In this document: piece by piece, positions 1-8,197 of the stretch
Numbering within the stretch: position 1 is the first letter of the stretch
Layout: each line of letters starts with the position of its first letter
Assembly (NCBI GenBank): GCA_964392105.1
Contig: CAYMPA010000001.1
Span: forward strand, 10,917-74,916
Direction: 5' to 3'
Source: UBA7359 sp964392105
Lineage (GTDB): Bacteria > Pseudomonadota > Gammaproteobacteria > Eutrophobiales > Eutrophobiaceae
DNA length: 64,000 bases
The notes under the pieces: generated by a model
Told to the model about the DNA's origin: nothing
Seen by the model: only the letters and a program-made list of their open reading frames with translations
The model's database searches: none
Program-made: the position numbers and the translations under genes

Positions 1-14
1 GTCGGACCCTTATC

Positions 15-1265
15 CTAGCCTGGCGCCATAGTATGGCCGAAGCGGCCCTTCCACCAACGTATAGTAAGCGGCACTGAGACATTCAGTAAAAACGTTGTCA
101 ACATCAAAGTATAGAACGTTTCGGTACTTATAATACTGTGCTGCACAAAAGCGATATCCATCACCAGAAAGGCCAGTTCAGCACGGCCAAGCATGCCAAA
201 GCCAATCATCAGGCTCGCCGGCCAATCAAAATTACCTGTGTATCTTGCCGCCAAGCTTGCAGAAAGAATCTGGCCAACAAATAATCCGACGAATAAAATC
301 AGCGCAAAGGGCAGCACTGTAATAAATATCCCGGTTTCGAAAACCAAATGCGTACCCAGGGTAACGAAGAACACAGGTCCAATCCACGTGAATGCAACAT
401 TATCGACAACTTGTTGCGCATGCTGATGAAAATCCACCTGGCGATGCTCGTGAAATACAAAGTATTCCCGATGAATAATCAGCCCCGCCATATAGGCACC
501 CACGGCCGGGTGGAAACCAAATTCATGGGCCAGTAAACCAACCAATACCGCGATCAAAAGCAACGCCAGCACAGTATATTCACCCTCGGCCATCGCAAGT
601 AAGCGGCGCAAATTTAATTTTCCAACCAGGGGTAACTTTTTCAAGAAGCCATCACTGGTCGGGAACAACCAGGCGCCGATAAATGTGACGATTACAAAGA
701 ATGAAACGGCCTTACCAACCACCAGCAATATACCATCCCGACTGACAGTGGCTTCCCCGGTGGCTATAGGCACCATAATCGCCACCAGCGCCAGCGAAGC
801 GATATCGTCCAACACAGCAGAAGTCATAATGGCAGTAGCGGCGGGTATTTTGCTCAAACCCTCGGTTTTGAGCGAAACCATGGTGAGCGACACCGCCGTT
901 GCCGTCATGGCTAAACCACATAACAGCGCCGCATTTACATCCTGCCAAAATACCATTGCTGCAAAATAAGCGACGATAAATGGCGCAAGCGCGCCGAAAA
1001 AAGCAATTCCCCAACTGCGTTTGATACTGCCGACAAAGTTCTCCGTTTCTTCCTCAAAACCGAGCGCAAACATAATGATGATAATGCCCAGCTCCGCAAA
1101 ATCAGTAATAAACACCGGCATCACTTTAGGCAGTAAGCCTAAATTCACCATTACCGCACCGCAAAACAGATACCAAAGCACCGGTGTTAAGCGGGTGCGA
1201 TAGGCAAGGAATGAAGCAATAAAAACGCTTATCCAGATAATGGCAAGTATGCTGATATCGTGCAT
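15..1265 (-). CDS. Cation:proton antiporter (CPA2/Kef-type membrane domain)
   Basis: The 416-aa protein is almost wholly hydrophobic, with about a dozen membrane segments. It should exchange a monovalent cation for protons across the inner membrane. An acidic pair Asp153-Asp154 in the context VLDDIASL sits where CPA2 antiporters carry their ion-binding aspartates, and the later stretch FHPAVGAYMAGLI is typical of the family. There is no C-terminal TrkA-N/RCK nucleotide-binding domain, so it is a membrane-domain-only member rather than a KefB/C-like gated channel. The gene is complete, ending 14 bases inside the left edge. The transported ion cannot be told from sequence. Confidence 0.85.
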   Translation of the reverse strand: MHDISILAIIWISVFIASFLAYRTRLTPVLWYLFCGAVMVNLGLLPKVMPVFITDFAELGIIIIMFALGFEEETENFVGSIKRSWGIAFFGALAPFIVAYFAAMVFWQDVNAALLCGLAMTATAVSLTMVSLKTEGLSKIPAATAIMTSAVLDDIASLALVAIMVPIATGEATVSRDGILLVVGKAVSFFVIVTFIGAWLFPTSDGFLKKLPLVGKLNLRRLLAMAEGEYTVLALLLIAVLVGLLAHEFGFHPAVGAYMAGLIIHREYFVFHEHRQVDFHQHAQQVVDNVAFTWIGPVFFVTLGTHLVFETGIFITVLPFALILFVGLFVGQILSASLAARYTGNFDWPASLMIGFGMLGRAELAFLVMDIAFVQHSIISTETFYTLMLTTFLLNVSVPLTIRWWKGRFGHTMAPG

Positions 1266-1294
1266 GGAAATTACGGGTTCTTTTGGGTTAGATA

Positions 1295-1507
1295 ATGCAA
1301 AAAATTAATGTGGTTAATCCTGAGATATTAGAGATTGATATTGACCAAGTAAAACAATACTTTTACGAAGTAAATATGACACTGGAAAGGTCTCTTGACC
1401 TGCTGGTTGAGCTATATATTTATGCACCCCAAAAACAGTGGCCACAAAAACGGATAATGGCATCAGATACGAATCTAATCAAAATAAACTACAATTATTC
1501 GCTATGA
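1295..1507 (+). CDS. Possible small protein, unrecognised (70 aa)
   Basis: This 70-codon frame begins 29 bases from the divergent antiporter start. It overlaps the start codon of the next gene by four bases (ATGA-type junction at 1504-1507), which is the sort of coupling seen in real operons. The first 45 residues look protein-like, with alternating acidic and hydrophobic residues, but there is no recognisable domain and no clear ribosome-binding site. It may be a genuine leader or small gene, or a chance frame in the antiporter upstream region. Confidence 0.3.
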   Translation: MQKINVVNPEILEIDIDQVKQYFYEVNMTLERSLDLLVELYIYAPQKQWPQKRIMASDTNLIKINYNYSL

Positions 1508-2067
1508 ACAATAAAACAACAGTCATCATTGTATTATTCTTCATTATCGCCTTCGTCAGCATGGCGTATTTTCTCATGGGCAAGATACCGGCAGTTGTTT
1601 TTTCAGTCGCCTCTATTGGTGGTTTTGTTTTGTGGCTATTTACCACTTACAAGACACCTATTGATCCACTTAGGGTTATCATTCCCTATTTATTCACCGT
1701 GATACTTTTTATTATTCATGTATATGAAGAGTATTTGACTGACTTTGAAGTTGCCGTAACAGATATATTTGGCTTCCATGTACCAGAAGAAAATTTTCTT
1801 ACTATTGCTGCTTTCCTTGCGCCTGCCATGTGGGTTGCAGGAGCTATTTTATTATTGAAAAAAACACAACTGGGTTATTACTTCCTGAGTTTCTTTATTG
1901 TCGCCATGACCATGGCTGAATTAGCACATTATATTTTCCCCTTTATGGAATATGGTACATTCCACTATGTATCAGGCATGTACACGGCCGCCTTGCCTCT
2001 GATTCCCGCAGCTTATACTTTAATTATTACATTACGTGAGATCAAAATAGAAAAGACAAAGATCTGA
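1504..2067 (+). CDS. HXXEE-motif membrane protein
   Basis: The 187-aa protein has about six hydrophobic segments. It contains the motif His-Val-Tyr-Glu-Glu at residues 72-76, which defines the HXXEE family of membrane proteins of unknown function. Additional histidines (LAHYIFPF, FHYVSG) lie in the last third, as expected if the family coordinates a metal or forms a membrane active site. The longer frame starting at GTG 1438 adds 22 polar residues unlike a signal or membrane start, so ATG 1504 is preferred. A hairpin at 2076-2100 separates it from the convergent sixA gene. Function is not known. Confidence 0.75.
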   Translation: MNNKTTVIIVLFFIIAFVSMAYFLMGKIPAVVFSVASIGGFVLWLFTTYKTPIDPLRVIIPYLFTVILFIIHVYEEYLTDFEVAVTDIFGFHVPEENFLTIAAFLAPAMWVAGAILLLKKTQLGYYFLSFFIVAMTMAELAHYIFPFMEYGTFHYVSGMYTAALPLIPAAYTLIITLREIKIEKTKI

Positions 2068-2075
2068 CGAAAGTC

Positions 2076-2100
2076 AAAGGGTCAGAGCACTTGACCTTTT
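2076..2100. terminator. Hairpin between convergent genes
   Basis: AAAGGGTCA (2076-2084) pairs with TGACCTTTT (2092-2100), with one G-T pair and a 7-base loop. It lies between the stop of the HXXEE gene and the stop of sixA and could act as a terminator, more plausibly for the plus strand, where the stem ends in a run of T. Confidence 0.5.
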
Positions 2101-2109
2101 GTTCTTAAA

Positions 2110-2571
2110 TCAGAGTGTATCCGGACGCAGCATCCACTGGATTTGCCAGTGTTCTTCGGGATCCTGTTGAAGGCATACAACACTCCCCGGTTTATAGGCA
2201 ACGATTACCATGTCTTCATTTCCGGTTAACAGATATGAAACCATTTTTGTCATAAAAGGCAGGTGACCGACTACCATGGTATCGTGTTTGAATTTATGCG
2301 TCCTGAGGGAGAAGTCCTGTACCGGATCGTTTGGATTGATACCATCAATAACTTCAACTTCACCGCTGATCAACAGCGCCTCTCTAAATATTTCCGCAGT
2401 TTGATGAGCCCGCATCTTGCTACTGTGCAAAACCCTGTTTACTGTAAGACCGGATACCCTCAGGGATTCAGCCATCTTACTGACATCAACCTCACCTTGC
2501 GGACTCAGGGAGCGTCCCGGATCTACATCTTTTGATACAGCCTCACCGTGTTGAACAAGATAGAGTTTCAT
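2110..2571 (-). CDS. sixA: Phosphohistidine phosphatase SixA-like
   Basis: This 153-aa member of the histidine phosphatase superfamily has the length of SixA, which removes phosphate from phosphohistidine, for example on HPt domains or PTS proteins. The N-terminal motif reads Leu-Val-Gln-His-Gly-Glu with the nucleophilic His at residue 8. The usual Arg-His-Gly triad has Gln in place of Arg, a variant also found in other members. The second catalytic histidine is in MVVGHLPFM. The gene stands alone and faces the HXXEE gene convergently. A PTS phosphorelay is encoded at 60.5-63 kb, so a PTS-linked role is possible but is inference. Confidence 0.8.
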   Translation of the reverse strand: MKLYLVQHGEAVSKDVDPGRSLSPQGEVDVSKMAESLRVSGLTVNRVLHSSKMRAHQTAEIFREALLISGEVEVIDGINPNDPVQDFSLRTHKFKHDTMVVGHLPFMTKMVSYLLTGNEDMVIVAYKPGSVVCLQQDPEEHWQIQWMLRPDTL

Positions 2572-2685
2572 AGGGTAATTATAGATAGAAATTTAATGGC
2601 ATTACGTATAATCATCTTTAGTAACAAACTATAACTTTACTTATGATACGATAATACTTCATATCAGATCACAAAATAATATTTA

Positions 2686-3315
2686 TCAAGGCATTCCAAT
2701 ATCATCAGCATTGCCGGAAATGCCGTCCGGCCCTCTGGAATGTACAAATATTTTATACTCTTTCCAGAAGGCATCTTCCTTGCCCCATTCCAGGCGATAT
2801 TCAAACGTATTTCCCCATTCGTCAGTGATTTCGTTCTGTTTCAGGTAACCCTTATCAACCAGAACCGGCAGTCCTTCTTCATTACTGGGCGGTTCATCAT
2901 CTTCTGTACCAAGCATATACAACATTGTTTTCAAAGAATGTAGTTTAGCAAGTACCTGTTGACGCTGGATATTGTTTGCAACACCGGGATTGAATGCAGC
3001 AACCCTGTCGATATCACTCATGTTTTTTTGTTCTGGTTTCCACTCACTAGCAGATGAAGCATTTTCGCTGGTATCGCGGTCCTTATTGTCTTCTCCTGAA
3101 TACAGAACAAGTCCGAGTATTGGAATAACGATAAGCAAAGCTACTGTAATGGTCACCACTGAAAATTTCCTGTTATTTGATGTGCATAGTTTACTTGCCT
3201 CGGCATGTGGCGGTTTTATTGTCTTGGAAATAACAACTCCGCATTTAGTACATACCTCTGCACGTGGCTGAAATGTTTGACAGGCCGGGCAGATCATATT
3301 TGATGTTTCAGACAC
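2686..3315 (-). CDS. Zinc-ribbon, single-TM protein with pseudopilin-like C-terminus
   Basis: From the GTG start at 3315 the protein is 209 aa. This start has AGGAG six bases upstream, whereas the longer frame to 3408 adds 31 unconvincing residues. A CxxC-x9-CxxC zinc ribbon occupies about residues 9-25, followed by a basic stretch and one membrane helix at about 51-73. The last 60 residues (EITDEWGNTFEYRL...GPDGISGNADDI) match the style of the C-terminal domain of GspG-type major pseudopilins, including the Asp/Gly-rich loop that binds calcium. There is no prepilin peptidase site. It may be an assembly or quality-control factor, but the function is unknown. Confidence 0.65.
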   Translation of the reverse strand: MSETSNMICPACQTFQPRAEVCTKCGVVISKTIKPPHAEASKLCTSNNRKFSVVTITVALLIVIPILGLVLYSGEDNKDRDTSENASSASEWKPEQKNMSDIDRVAAFNPGVANNIQRQQVLAKLHSLKTMLYMLGTEDDEPPSNEEGLPVLVDKGYLKQNEITDEWGNTFEYRLEWGKEDAFWKEYKIFVHSRGPDGISGNADDIGMP

Positions 3316-3556
3316 TATCCTCTCCTGCTGCTTTTTAACTCTGGGTAAACACCCTAAATAGAGAATAGACCACTGTGCCGCACAGGGCGATGAACATGGA
3401 TGTACCAATTGTAATCAAATGATAAAATTAACTCTCACTAATAAAAAACAAAAATCACGAATGTGGAATTAATTAATACCAAAGTAGCATTAAAGGCCTG
3501 TGAAAATGATGGAGAAATAAATAATGATTCAGAAAATTGAATATTATATTTAATTC

Positions 3557-4024
3557 ATGTCGCAACCTGATTTTAATAATGGTTTTTATAAGAAACACGG
3601 TCATCTTCTGTGTTTCAGTTTTCAGCACTGGACCGGTCGACCGCTTGTTGCTGCTCGGGAAGACCCTGTTCAATTGATTCTTGATTTATTCAACGCGCCT
3701 TTCGTCCTAGTCTCACACGGCACGGAAGATATTCCGATCTTTAATTTCGGCAATAAAGCGGCGCTTGAATTATTTAACCTGGAATGGGAACAATTCATTC
3801 GACTCCAATCACAAGAATCTGCTGAAGCTATAAGTCGTGATGAACGTGATAAATTACTGACACGAGTCAACACAGATGGTTATATCAATGATTATAGCGG
3901 CGTAAGGATCACGTCAACCGGCAAGCGTTTCCTTATTGAGGATGCCACTGTTTGGAATATTGTAGATCATAGTGGTGTTTATCATGGGCAAGCCGCGATG
4001 TATGAAAACTGGTCGTATATATAG
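3557..4024 (+). CDS. MEKHLA domain protein
   Basis: The 155-aa protein matches the MEKHLA domain over most of its length: APFVLVSHGTEDIPIFNFGN, then ALELFNLEWEQF, and a C-terminal GVYHGQAAMYENW. MEKHLA is a PAS-like fold, known from plant HD-ZIP III transcription factors and from small stand-alone bacterial proteins whose ligand is not established. It has no membrane segment or signal peptide and is probably cytoplasmic. It precedes the DUF3179 gene on the same strand by 111 bases; whether they are co-transcribed is unclear. Confidence 0.8.
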   Translation: MSQPDFNNGFYKKHGHLLCFSFQHWTGRPLVAAREDPVQLILDLFNAPFVLVSHGTEDIPIFNFGNKAALELFNLEWEQFIRLQSQESAEAISRDERDKLLTRVNTDGYINDYSGVRITSTGKRFLIEDATVWNIVDHSGVYHGQAAMYENWSYI

Positions 4025-4135
4025 AGACGGGTAGGCAGTTAAGGAAATTAATTAATTTTTTGCGAACTTGCCTGTCCTTGATGCGTCTAAAAAGCAATCC
4101 AACATCCAGTACTGGAACTGATACGAAAGATAATA

Positions 4136-5110
4136 ATGTCCTGGAACTTCACATTGCTTTCCACGCCCTGGACACGTTGGGTGATTTATCCTCTCCTGGC
4201 AGTAGCACTGTTATATGTCATGGGGCCACACATGCTTTATGCGGGTCCCACAAACGGGTTCGATCTAAGCGACGCGCTGGTACCTGTTGAAGAGATTGAA
4301 CACGGCGGTCCACCACGTGACGGTATTCCTGCGATTGACCAACCGCATTTTATTGCTGCCGACGATGTAAAGTTTCTTAATGATGACGACCGTGTCCTTG
4401 GAATCGATCGTAACGGCGTTCGCAAGGCCTATGCGATCAAGATCCTCAATTATCACGAAATCGTCAATGATAAGGTTGGCCAAGAAACCATTGTCGTCAG
4501 TTATTGTCCATTATGCGGAACCGGTATGGCTTTTCTGGCTTCTATAGATGGCTCCGTAAACAACTTCGGAGTATCGGGATTGTTATACAAAAGCGATGTG
4601 CTGCTCTATGACCGGGAGACCGATTCGCTTTGGTCACAAATCATGAAACAGGCCATTACCGGGCCGCTGCGCGGCAAGCGCTTGCGGCAGATTGTTATGT
4701 CCCATACCACCTGGAATGAATGGCGCAACCGGCATCCTGATACACTGGTGTTATCCACTGATACCGGTAGCCGGCGGAATTATAAGCGTTCGCCCTACGC
4801 TGGTTATGAAAACAGCACAGAACTCTACTTTTCAGTTGGCAGGATAGACCCGCGTTATCATCCGAAAGAACTGATTATTGGTCTGAGTTTGAATGGAATA
4901 AACAAGGCTTACCCCTTCAAAGAATTGTCACGTTCTAACGGTGACATACAGGACAGTGTTGCCGGGCATAGATTACATGTGCGCTACGATGTAAGCAATC
5001 GAACCGGTCGTGTACTGACTAATGATGGCAAAGAGTTGCCCACTACTATTAGTTATTGGTTTGCATGGCATGCATTCCATCCTGATACTGAAGTCTATAC
5101 AGCGCCTTAA
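4136..5110 (+). CDS. DUF3179 domain-containing exported protein
   Basis: This 324-aa protein has an N-terminal hydrophobic segment (about residues 14-34) that is a signal peptide or anchor. The rest is a DUF3179 domain, recognised from IPAIDQPHFIAADDV, the histidine motif LNYHEIVND and the cysteine pair in YCPLCGTGMAF. DUF3179 proteins are periplasmic or extracellular, and their biochemical role is not established; the Cys/His motifs suggest metal binding. The start ATG at 4136 places the hydrophobic segment at the right distance. An AT-rich hairpin at 5131-5162 separates it from the convergent ABC transporter operon. Confidence 0.8.
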   Translation: MSWNFTLLSTPWTRWVIYPLLAVALLYVMGPHMLYAGPTNGFDLSDALVPVEEIEHGGPPRDGIPAIDQPHFIAADDVKFLNDDDRVLGIDRNGVRKAYAIKILNYHEIVNDKVGQETIVVSYCPLCGTGMAFLASIDGSVNNFGVSGLLYKSDVLLYDRETDSLWSQIMKQAITGPLRGKRLRQIVMSHTTWNEWRNRHPDTLVLSTDTGSRRNYKRSPYAGYENSTELYFSVGRIDPRYHPKELIIGLSLNGINKAYPFKELSRSNGDIQDSVAGHRLHVRYDVSNRTGRVLTNDGKELPTTISYWFAWHAFHPDTEVYTAP

Positions 5111-5130
5111 GGTTTCGATCAAAGCTATAT

Positions 5131-5162
5131 AAAAAATCTTCTCTATATTAAAAAGATTTTTT
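5131..5162. terminator. Bidirectional terminator-like hairpin
   Basis: AAAAAATCTT (5131-5140) is the inverse complement of AAGATTTTTT (5153-5162), with a 12-base loop. The stem is A/T-rich with terminal T-runs on both strands, between two convergent genes. This fits a weak bidirectional terminator. Confidence 0.5.
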
Positions 5163-5174
5163 ACTGCCTTTAAA

Positions 5175-5936
5175 TTATGACTTCAATCGATACCCTGTTT
5201 TAAAAATCCACCACACTGTTCCTAGACATAGCATCATAAAGATCAAAGTCATCCCCAGGCTGATAAACACATTTACATCTGCGACGCCATAAAAACTCCA
5301 GCGGAAACCACTGATCAAATACACAACTGGATTAAATAACGTAATCTTTTGCCACAGTGGCGGCAACATATTAATCGAGTAAAAGCTGCCACCCAGAAAG
5401 GTTAAGGGCGTAACGATCATCATCGGGACGATTTGTAGTTTCTCGAAATTATCTGCCCAGACACCGAGTATGAAACCAAACAAGCTAAAGGTTAATGCAG
5501 TTAACACGAGAAAACAGAACATATATAGAGGATATGCGATCTCGTAATCGACAAACAAACGTGCGGTTAACAGAATAAGCAAACCCAGGATGACTGACTT
5601 GGTGGCCGCAGCCCCGACATAACCGATCAGGATTTCTATATAAGACATGGGTGCCGACAGAACTTCATATATCGTCCCGGTAAACTTCGGCATATAAATA
5701 GCAAACGAGGAATTGGAGATGCTCTCGTTTAATAAGGACAACATAATCAAACCGGGAATGATAAATGCGCCGTAGCCTATGCCATCGATCTCGCCCATGC
5801 GCGATCCAATCGCAGCACCGAATACAACGAAATACAGTGATGTTGAAAGAACTGGCGATGCAATGCTTTGCATTAATGTTCGCCTGGTTCGCGCCATTTC
5901 AAATGAATATATTGCCTTGATTGCGTAGATGTTCAT
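5175..5936 (-). CDS. ABC-2 type transporter permease (YadH-like)
   Basis: The 253-aa protein has six membrane segments and the ABC-2 signature region PMSYIEILIGYVGAAATK, with a C-terminal FNPVVYLISGFRW. It is the length of YadH-type exporter permeases and should form a homodimer with the ATPase encoded just upstream; the two frames overlap by four bases (5933-5936). It resides in the inner membrane. The exported substrate is unknown. YadGH-type pairs are widespread in Gammaproteobacteria and remain poorly characterised. Confidence 0.85.
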   Translation of the reverse strand: MNIYAIKAIYSFEMARTRRTLMQSIASPVLSTSLYFVVFGAAIGSRMGEIDGIGYGAFIIPGLIMLSLLNESISNSSFAIYMPKFTGTIYEVLSAPMSYIEILIGYVGAAATKSVILGLLILLTARLFVDYEIAYPLYMFCFLVLTALTFSLFGFILGVWADNFEKLQIVPMMIVTPLTFLGGSFYSINMLPPLWQKITLFNPVVYLISGFRWSFYGVADVNVFISLGMTLIFMMLCLGTVWWIFKTGYRLKS

Positions 5937-6859
5937 TGTTTTGTCCTCACCAGATTGACGAAGATTTCCTCCAGCGAACTTTCGCTGGAATAGAGATCCT
6001 TAAAATCGATTCCATGTTCATTGAGCTGTCGCAGGAGTACGGCGATACCCGTATGTTCACGCTGGGCGTCGAAGGTATAAACCAGTTCATTGCCATCAGC
6101 CACAAGCTCCAACGAATGATCGTTAAGTTCATCGGGAATTTGCGACAGCGGGTTTTGCAAATGCAAGGTCAATTGTTTCTTGCCGAGTTTTTTTATCAAA
6201 TCCACCTTGTCTTCCACCACAATAATCTCGCCCTTGTTGATCACACCGATACGGTCGGCCATCTCTTCAGCCTCTTCTATATAATGTGTCGTCAAGATAA
6301 TGGTGACACCATTTTCTCGTAAGCCCCGAACCATTTCCCACATGTCTCGACGTAATTCAACATCAACACCGGCAGTTGGTTCATCAAGAAATAAAATTGT
6401 TGGCTCATGCGACAGGGCCTTGGCAATCATGACCCGGCGTTTCATCCCGCCTGATAATGTCATAATCTTTGAGTCCTTCTTGTCCCACAGGGAAAGATCG
6501 CGCAATACCTTTTCGATATAGACTGGATTCGAGGGCTTGCCAAACAATCCGCGACTAAATTTCACCGTACCCCATACGTTTTCAAACATATCGGTAGACA
6601 ATTCCTGCGGCACCAAACCGATCTTCGATCGCGCTGCACGAAAATCCGAAATGATATTATGGCCATCCGCAATAACTTCTCCTTGGCTCGGTTTGACAAT
6701 TCCGCAAATAACACCAATCAGTGTTGTCTTGCCTGCGCCGTTCGGACCGAGCAGTGCAAAGATCTCTCCCCGATTAATTTCCAGGTTAATATTCTTTAGT
6801 GCCTGGAGACCTGAAGCATAGGTCTTGCCAAGATTTTTGACCGAAATGATCGGCTGCAT
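5933..6859 (-). CDS. ABC transporter ATP-binding protein (YadG-like)
   Basis: This 308-aa ATPase has Walker A GPNGAGKTT at about residues 38-46, signature LSGGMKRR, Walker B ILFLDEPTAGVD and the switch histidine in LTTHY. The roughly 75-residue C-terminal extension resembles that of YadG/CcmA-type exporters. It is the first gene of a two-gene minus-strand operon with the ABC-2 permease and should power that permease. The 157 bases upstream are AT-rich and presumably hold the promoter. The substrate cannot be inferred. Confidence 0.9.
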   Translation of the reverse strand: MQPIISVKNLGKTYASGLQALKNINLEINRGEIFALLGPNGAGKTTLIGVICGIVKPSQGEVIADGHNIISDFRAARSKIGLVPQELSTDMFENVWGTVKFSRGLFGKPSNPVYIEKVLRDLSLWDKKDSKIMTLSGGMKRRVMIAKALSHEPTILFLDEPTAGVDVELRRDMWEMVRGLRENGVTIILTTHYIEEAEEMADRIGVINKGEIIVVEDKVDLIKKLGKKQLTLHLQNPLSQIPDELNDHSLELVADGNELVYTFDAQREHTGIAVLLRQLNEHGIDFKDLYSSESSLEEIFVNLVRTKQ

Positions 6860-7016
6860 GAGACGTCCTTTTTATTGGGATTTCAAAAAAACGAGATTGT
6901 AATCTTGATTTACTTAAAAGACACTTTTATTGATTTTATTCTCAAAACGTCTTCTGGAGATTTGAGTTAAATACTTCGCCTTAGATAAAAATTATACAAA
7001 TTAAAAAATTTAAGGA

Positions 7017-7607
7017 CTACCTCTCACTAATTATTTTTTGAACCTGTTTTAATCTCTTATCTCTTCCACATCCAAACCGATAATATTTATAACGCACCGG
7101 GTTCTTTTTATAATAATCCTGGTGATAGTCTTCGGCGGGATAAAACTCCTTTGCAGGAAGTATTTCAGTCACTATGGTTGCTTTACCTTTTAGCTTTTCC
7201 TGTAGTACTTGTTTGCTCTTTGTTGCTAGCTCTTTTTCTTTTTCGTTTCTGGTAAAAACTGCGGCCCGATATTGTGGGCCTTTATCGCAGAACTGGCCAC
7301 GAGCATCGAAGGGATCGACGTTCATCCAGTAAACATCTAACAGTCTTTGATAACTGACTTTATTTGGATCGTATTCTATTTGTACTGCTTCGTAATGACC
7401 GGTCTTTCCTGAAGAAGTCTTTTTATAGGTCGGGTTTTCTAACGTACCGCCAGTATAACCAGATGTCGTGCTGATAACGCCATCGAGCTTGTCGAATGGT
7501 GGTTCCATACACCAGAAACAACCACCGGCAAAGATCGCAACATCATTCGCTGCGAACGAGGTAAGGTGAATGCTGTATATCAATACAGCGACTAATAATC
7601 GAGACAT
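7017..7607 (-). CDS. msrA: Peptide-methionine (S)-S-oxide reductase MsrA, exported
   Basis: The 196-aa enzyme reduces the S-epimer of methionine sulfoxide in proteins. The catalytic cysteine is in GGCFWCMEPPFDKL, and the conserved GHYEAVQIEYDP and PAEDYHQDYY follow in family order. The first 20 residues (MSRLLVAVLIYSIHLTSFAA) are a classic signal peptide, so it acts in the periplasm. It lies two bases downstream of msrB in a minus-strand operon, giving a complete extracytoplasmic methionine sulfoxide repair pair. The electron donor is not encoded nearby. Confidence 0.92.
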   Translation of the reverse strand: MSRLLVAVLIYSIHLTSFAANDVAIFAGGCFWCMEPPFDKLDGVISTTSGYTGGTLENPTYKKTSSGKTGHYEAVQIEYDPNKVSYQRLLDVYWMNVDPFDARGQFCDKGPQYRAAVFTRNEKEKELATKSKQVLQEKLKGKATIVTEILPAKEFYPAEDYHQDYYKKNPVRYKYYRFGCGRDKRLKQVQKIISER

Positions 7608-7609
7608 GT

Positions 7610-8128
7610 TTAAGCTCGTAATTCAGGAAGTGGTTTATCGACTGGAATAAATTTTAATGCGAGACCGTTATTACAATAACGTAGGCCGGTAGGTGCTGGA
7701 CCATCCTCAAAGACATGACCTTGATGGCCACCACAACGAACACAATGGTATTCCGTACGGGGCCAAATCAATTTTAAATCCAGACTGGTATCAACACGGC
7801 CTTCTATTGGCTGGTAGAAACTCGGCCACCCCGTATAACTCTCATATTTTGTTTCTGATTCAAACAAGGGTAAATAACAGGCTGCACAGATAAAAGTTCC
7901 TTCCTGTTTTACTTTATTAAGTGGGCTGGATCCTGCTGGCTCGGTTCCATCTTCAAACAGGATGTGAAATTCGCGATGTGAGACCAATTTGCGCCATTGT
8001 TTATCAGATTTATCAAGAGTGGACAGATTTAATTCTTTATTAACCGGGTGGGCCAAAACACCAGGCCCTATGATCATTAGCGCCCCGGCAACACCGCCTG
8101 CTTGCAATAAAAACTGTCTACGTTGCAT
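7610..8128 (-). CDS. msrB: Peptide-methionine (R)-S-oxide reductase MsrB, Tat-exported
   Basis: This 172-aa enzyme reduces the R-epimer of methionine sulfoxide. The N-terminus MQRRQFLLQAGGVAGAL carries a twin-arginine signal, so folded protein should leave through the Tat system, itself encoded at 49.6-50.9 kb. Zinc-binding CxxC pairs are in FICAACYLPLF and CVRCGGHQG, and the catalytic cysteine is in GLRYCNNGLAL. It is the first gene of the msrB-msrA operon. Exported MsrB with Tat signals is known in Proteobacteria. Confidence 0.92.
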   Translation of the reverse strand: MQRRQFLLQAGGVAGALMIIGPGVLAHPVNKELNLSTLDKSDKQWRKLVSHREFHILFEDGTEPAGSSPLNKVKQEGTFICAACYLPLFESETKYESYTGWPSFYQPIEGRVDTSLDLKLIWPRTEYHCVRCGGHQGHVFEDGPAPTGLRYCNNGLALKFIPVDKPLPELRA

Positions 8129-8197
8129 GTTATTTCTCCTGGAATAACATTTCAGACCGCTACAGAGGCATACAGTTCAGGAAATATTAAAATAGAC

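Noticed and set aside
712..1014. 100-codon minus-strand frame inside the antiporter gene
   Set aside because: It is an alternative frame of a clear membrane transporter gene and shows no independent motif.
3316..3408. Upstream ATG for the zinc-ribbon protein
   Set aside because: The extra 31 residues look random, whereas GTG 3315 has AGGAG at the right distance and starts just before the zinc ribbon.
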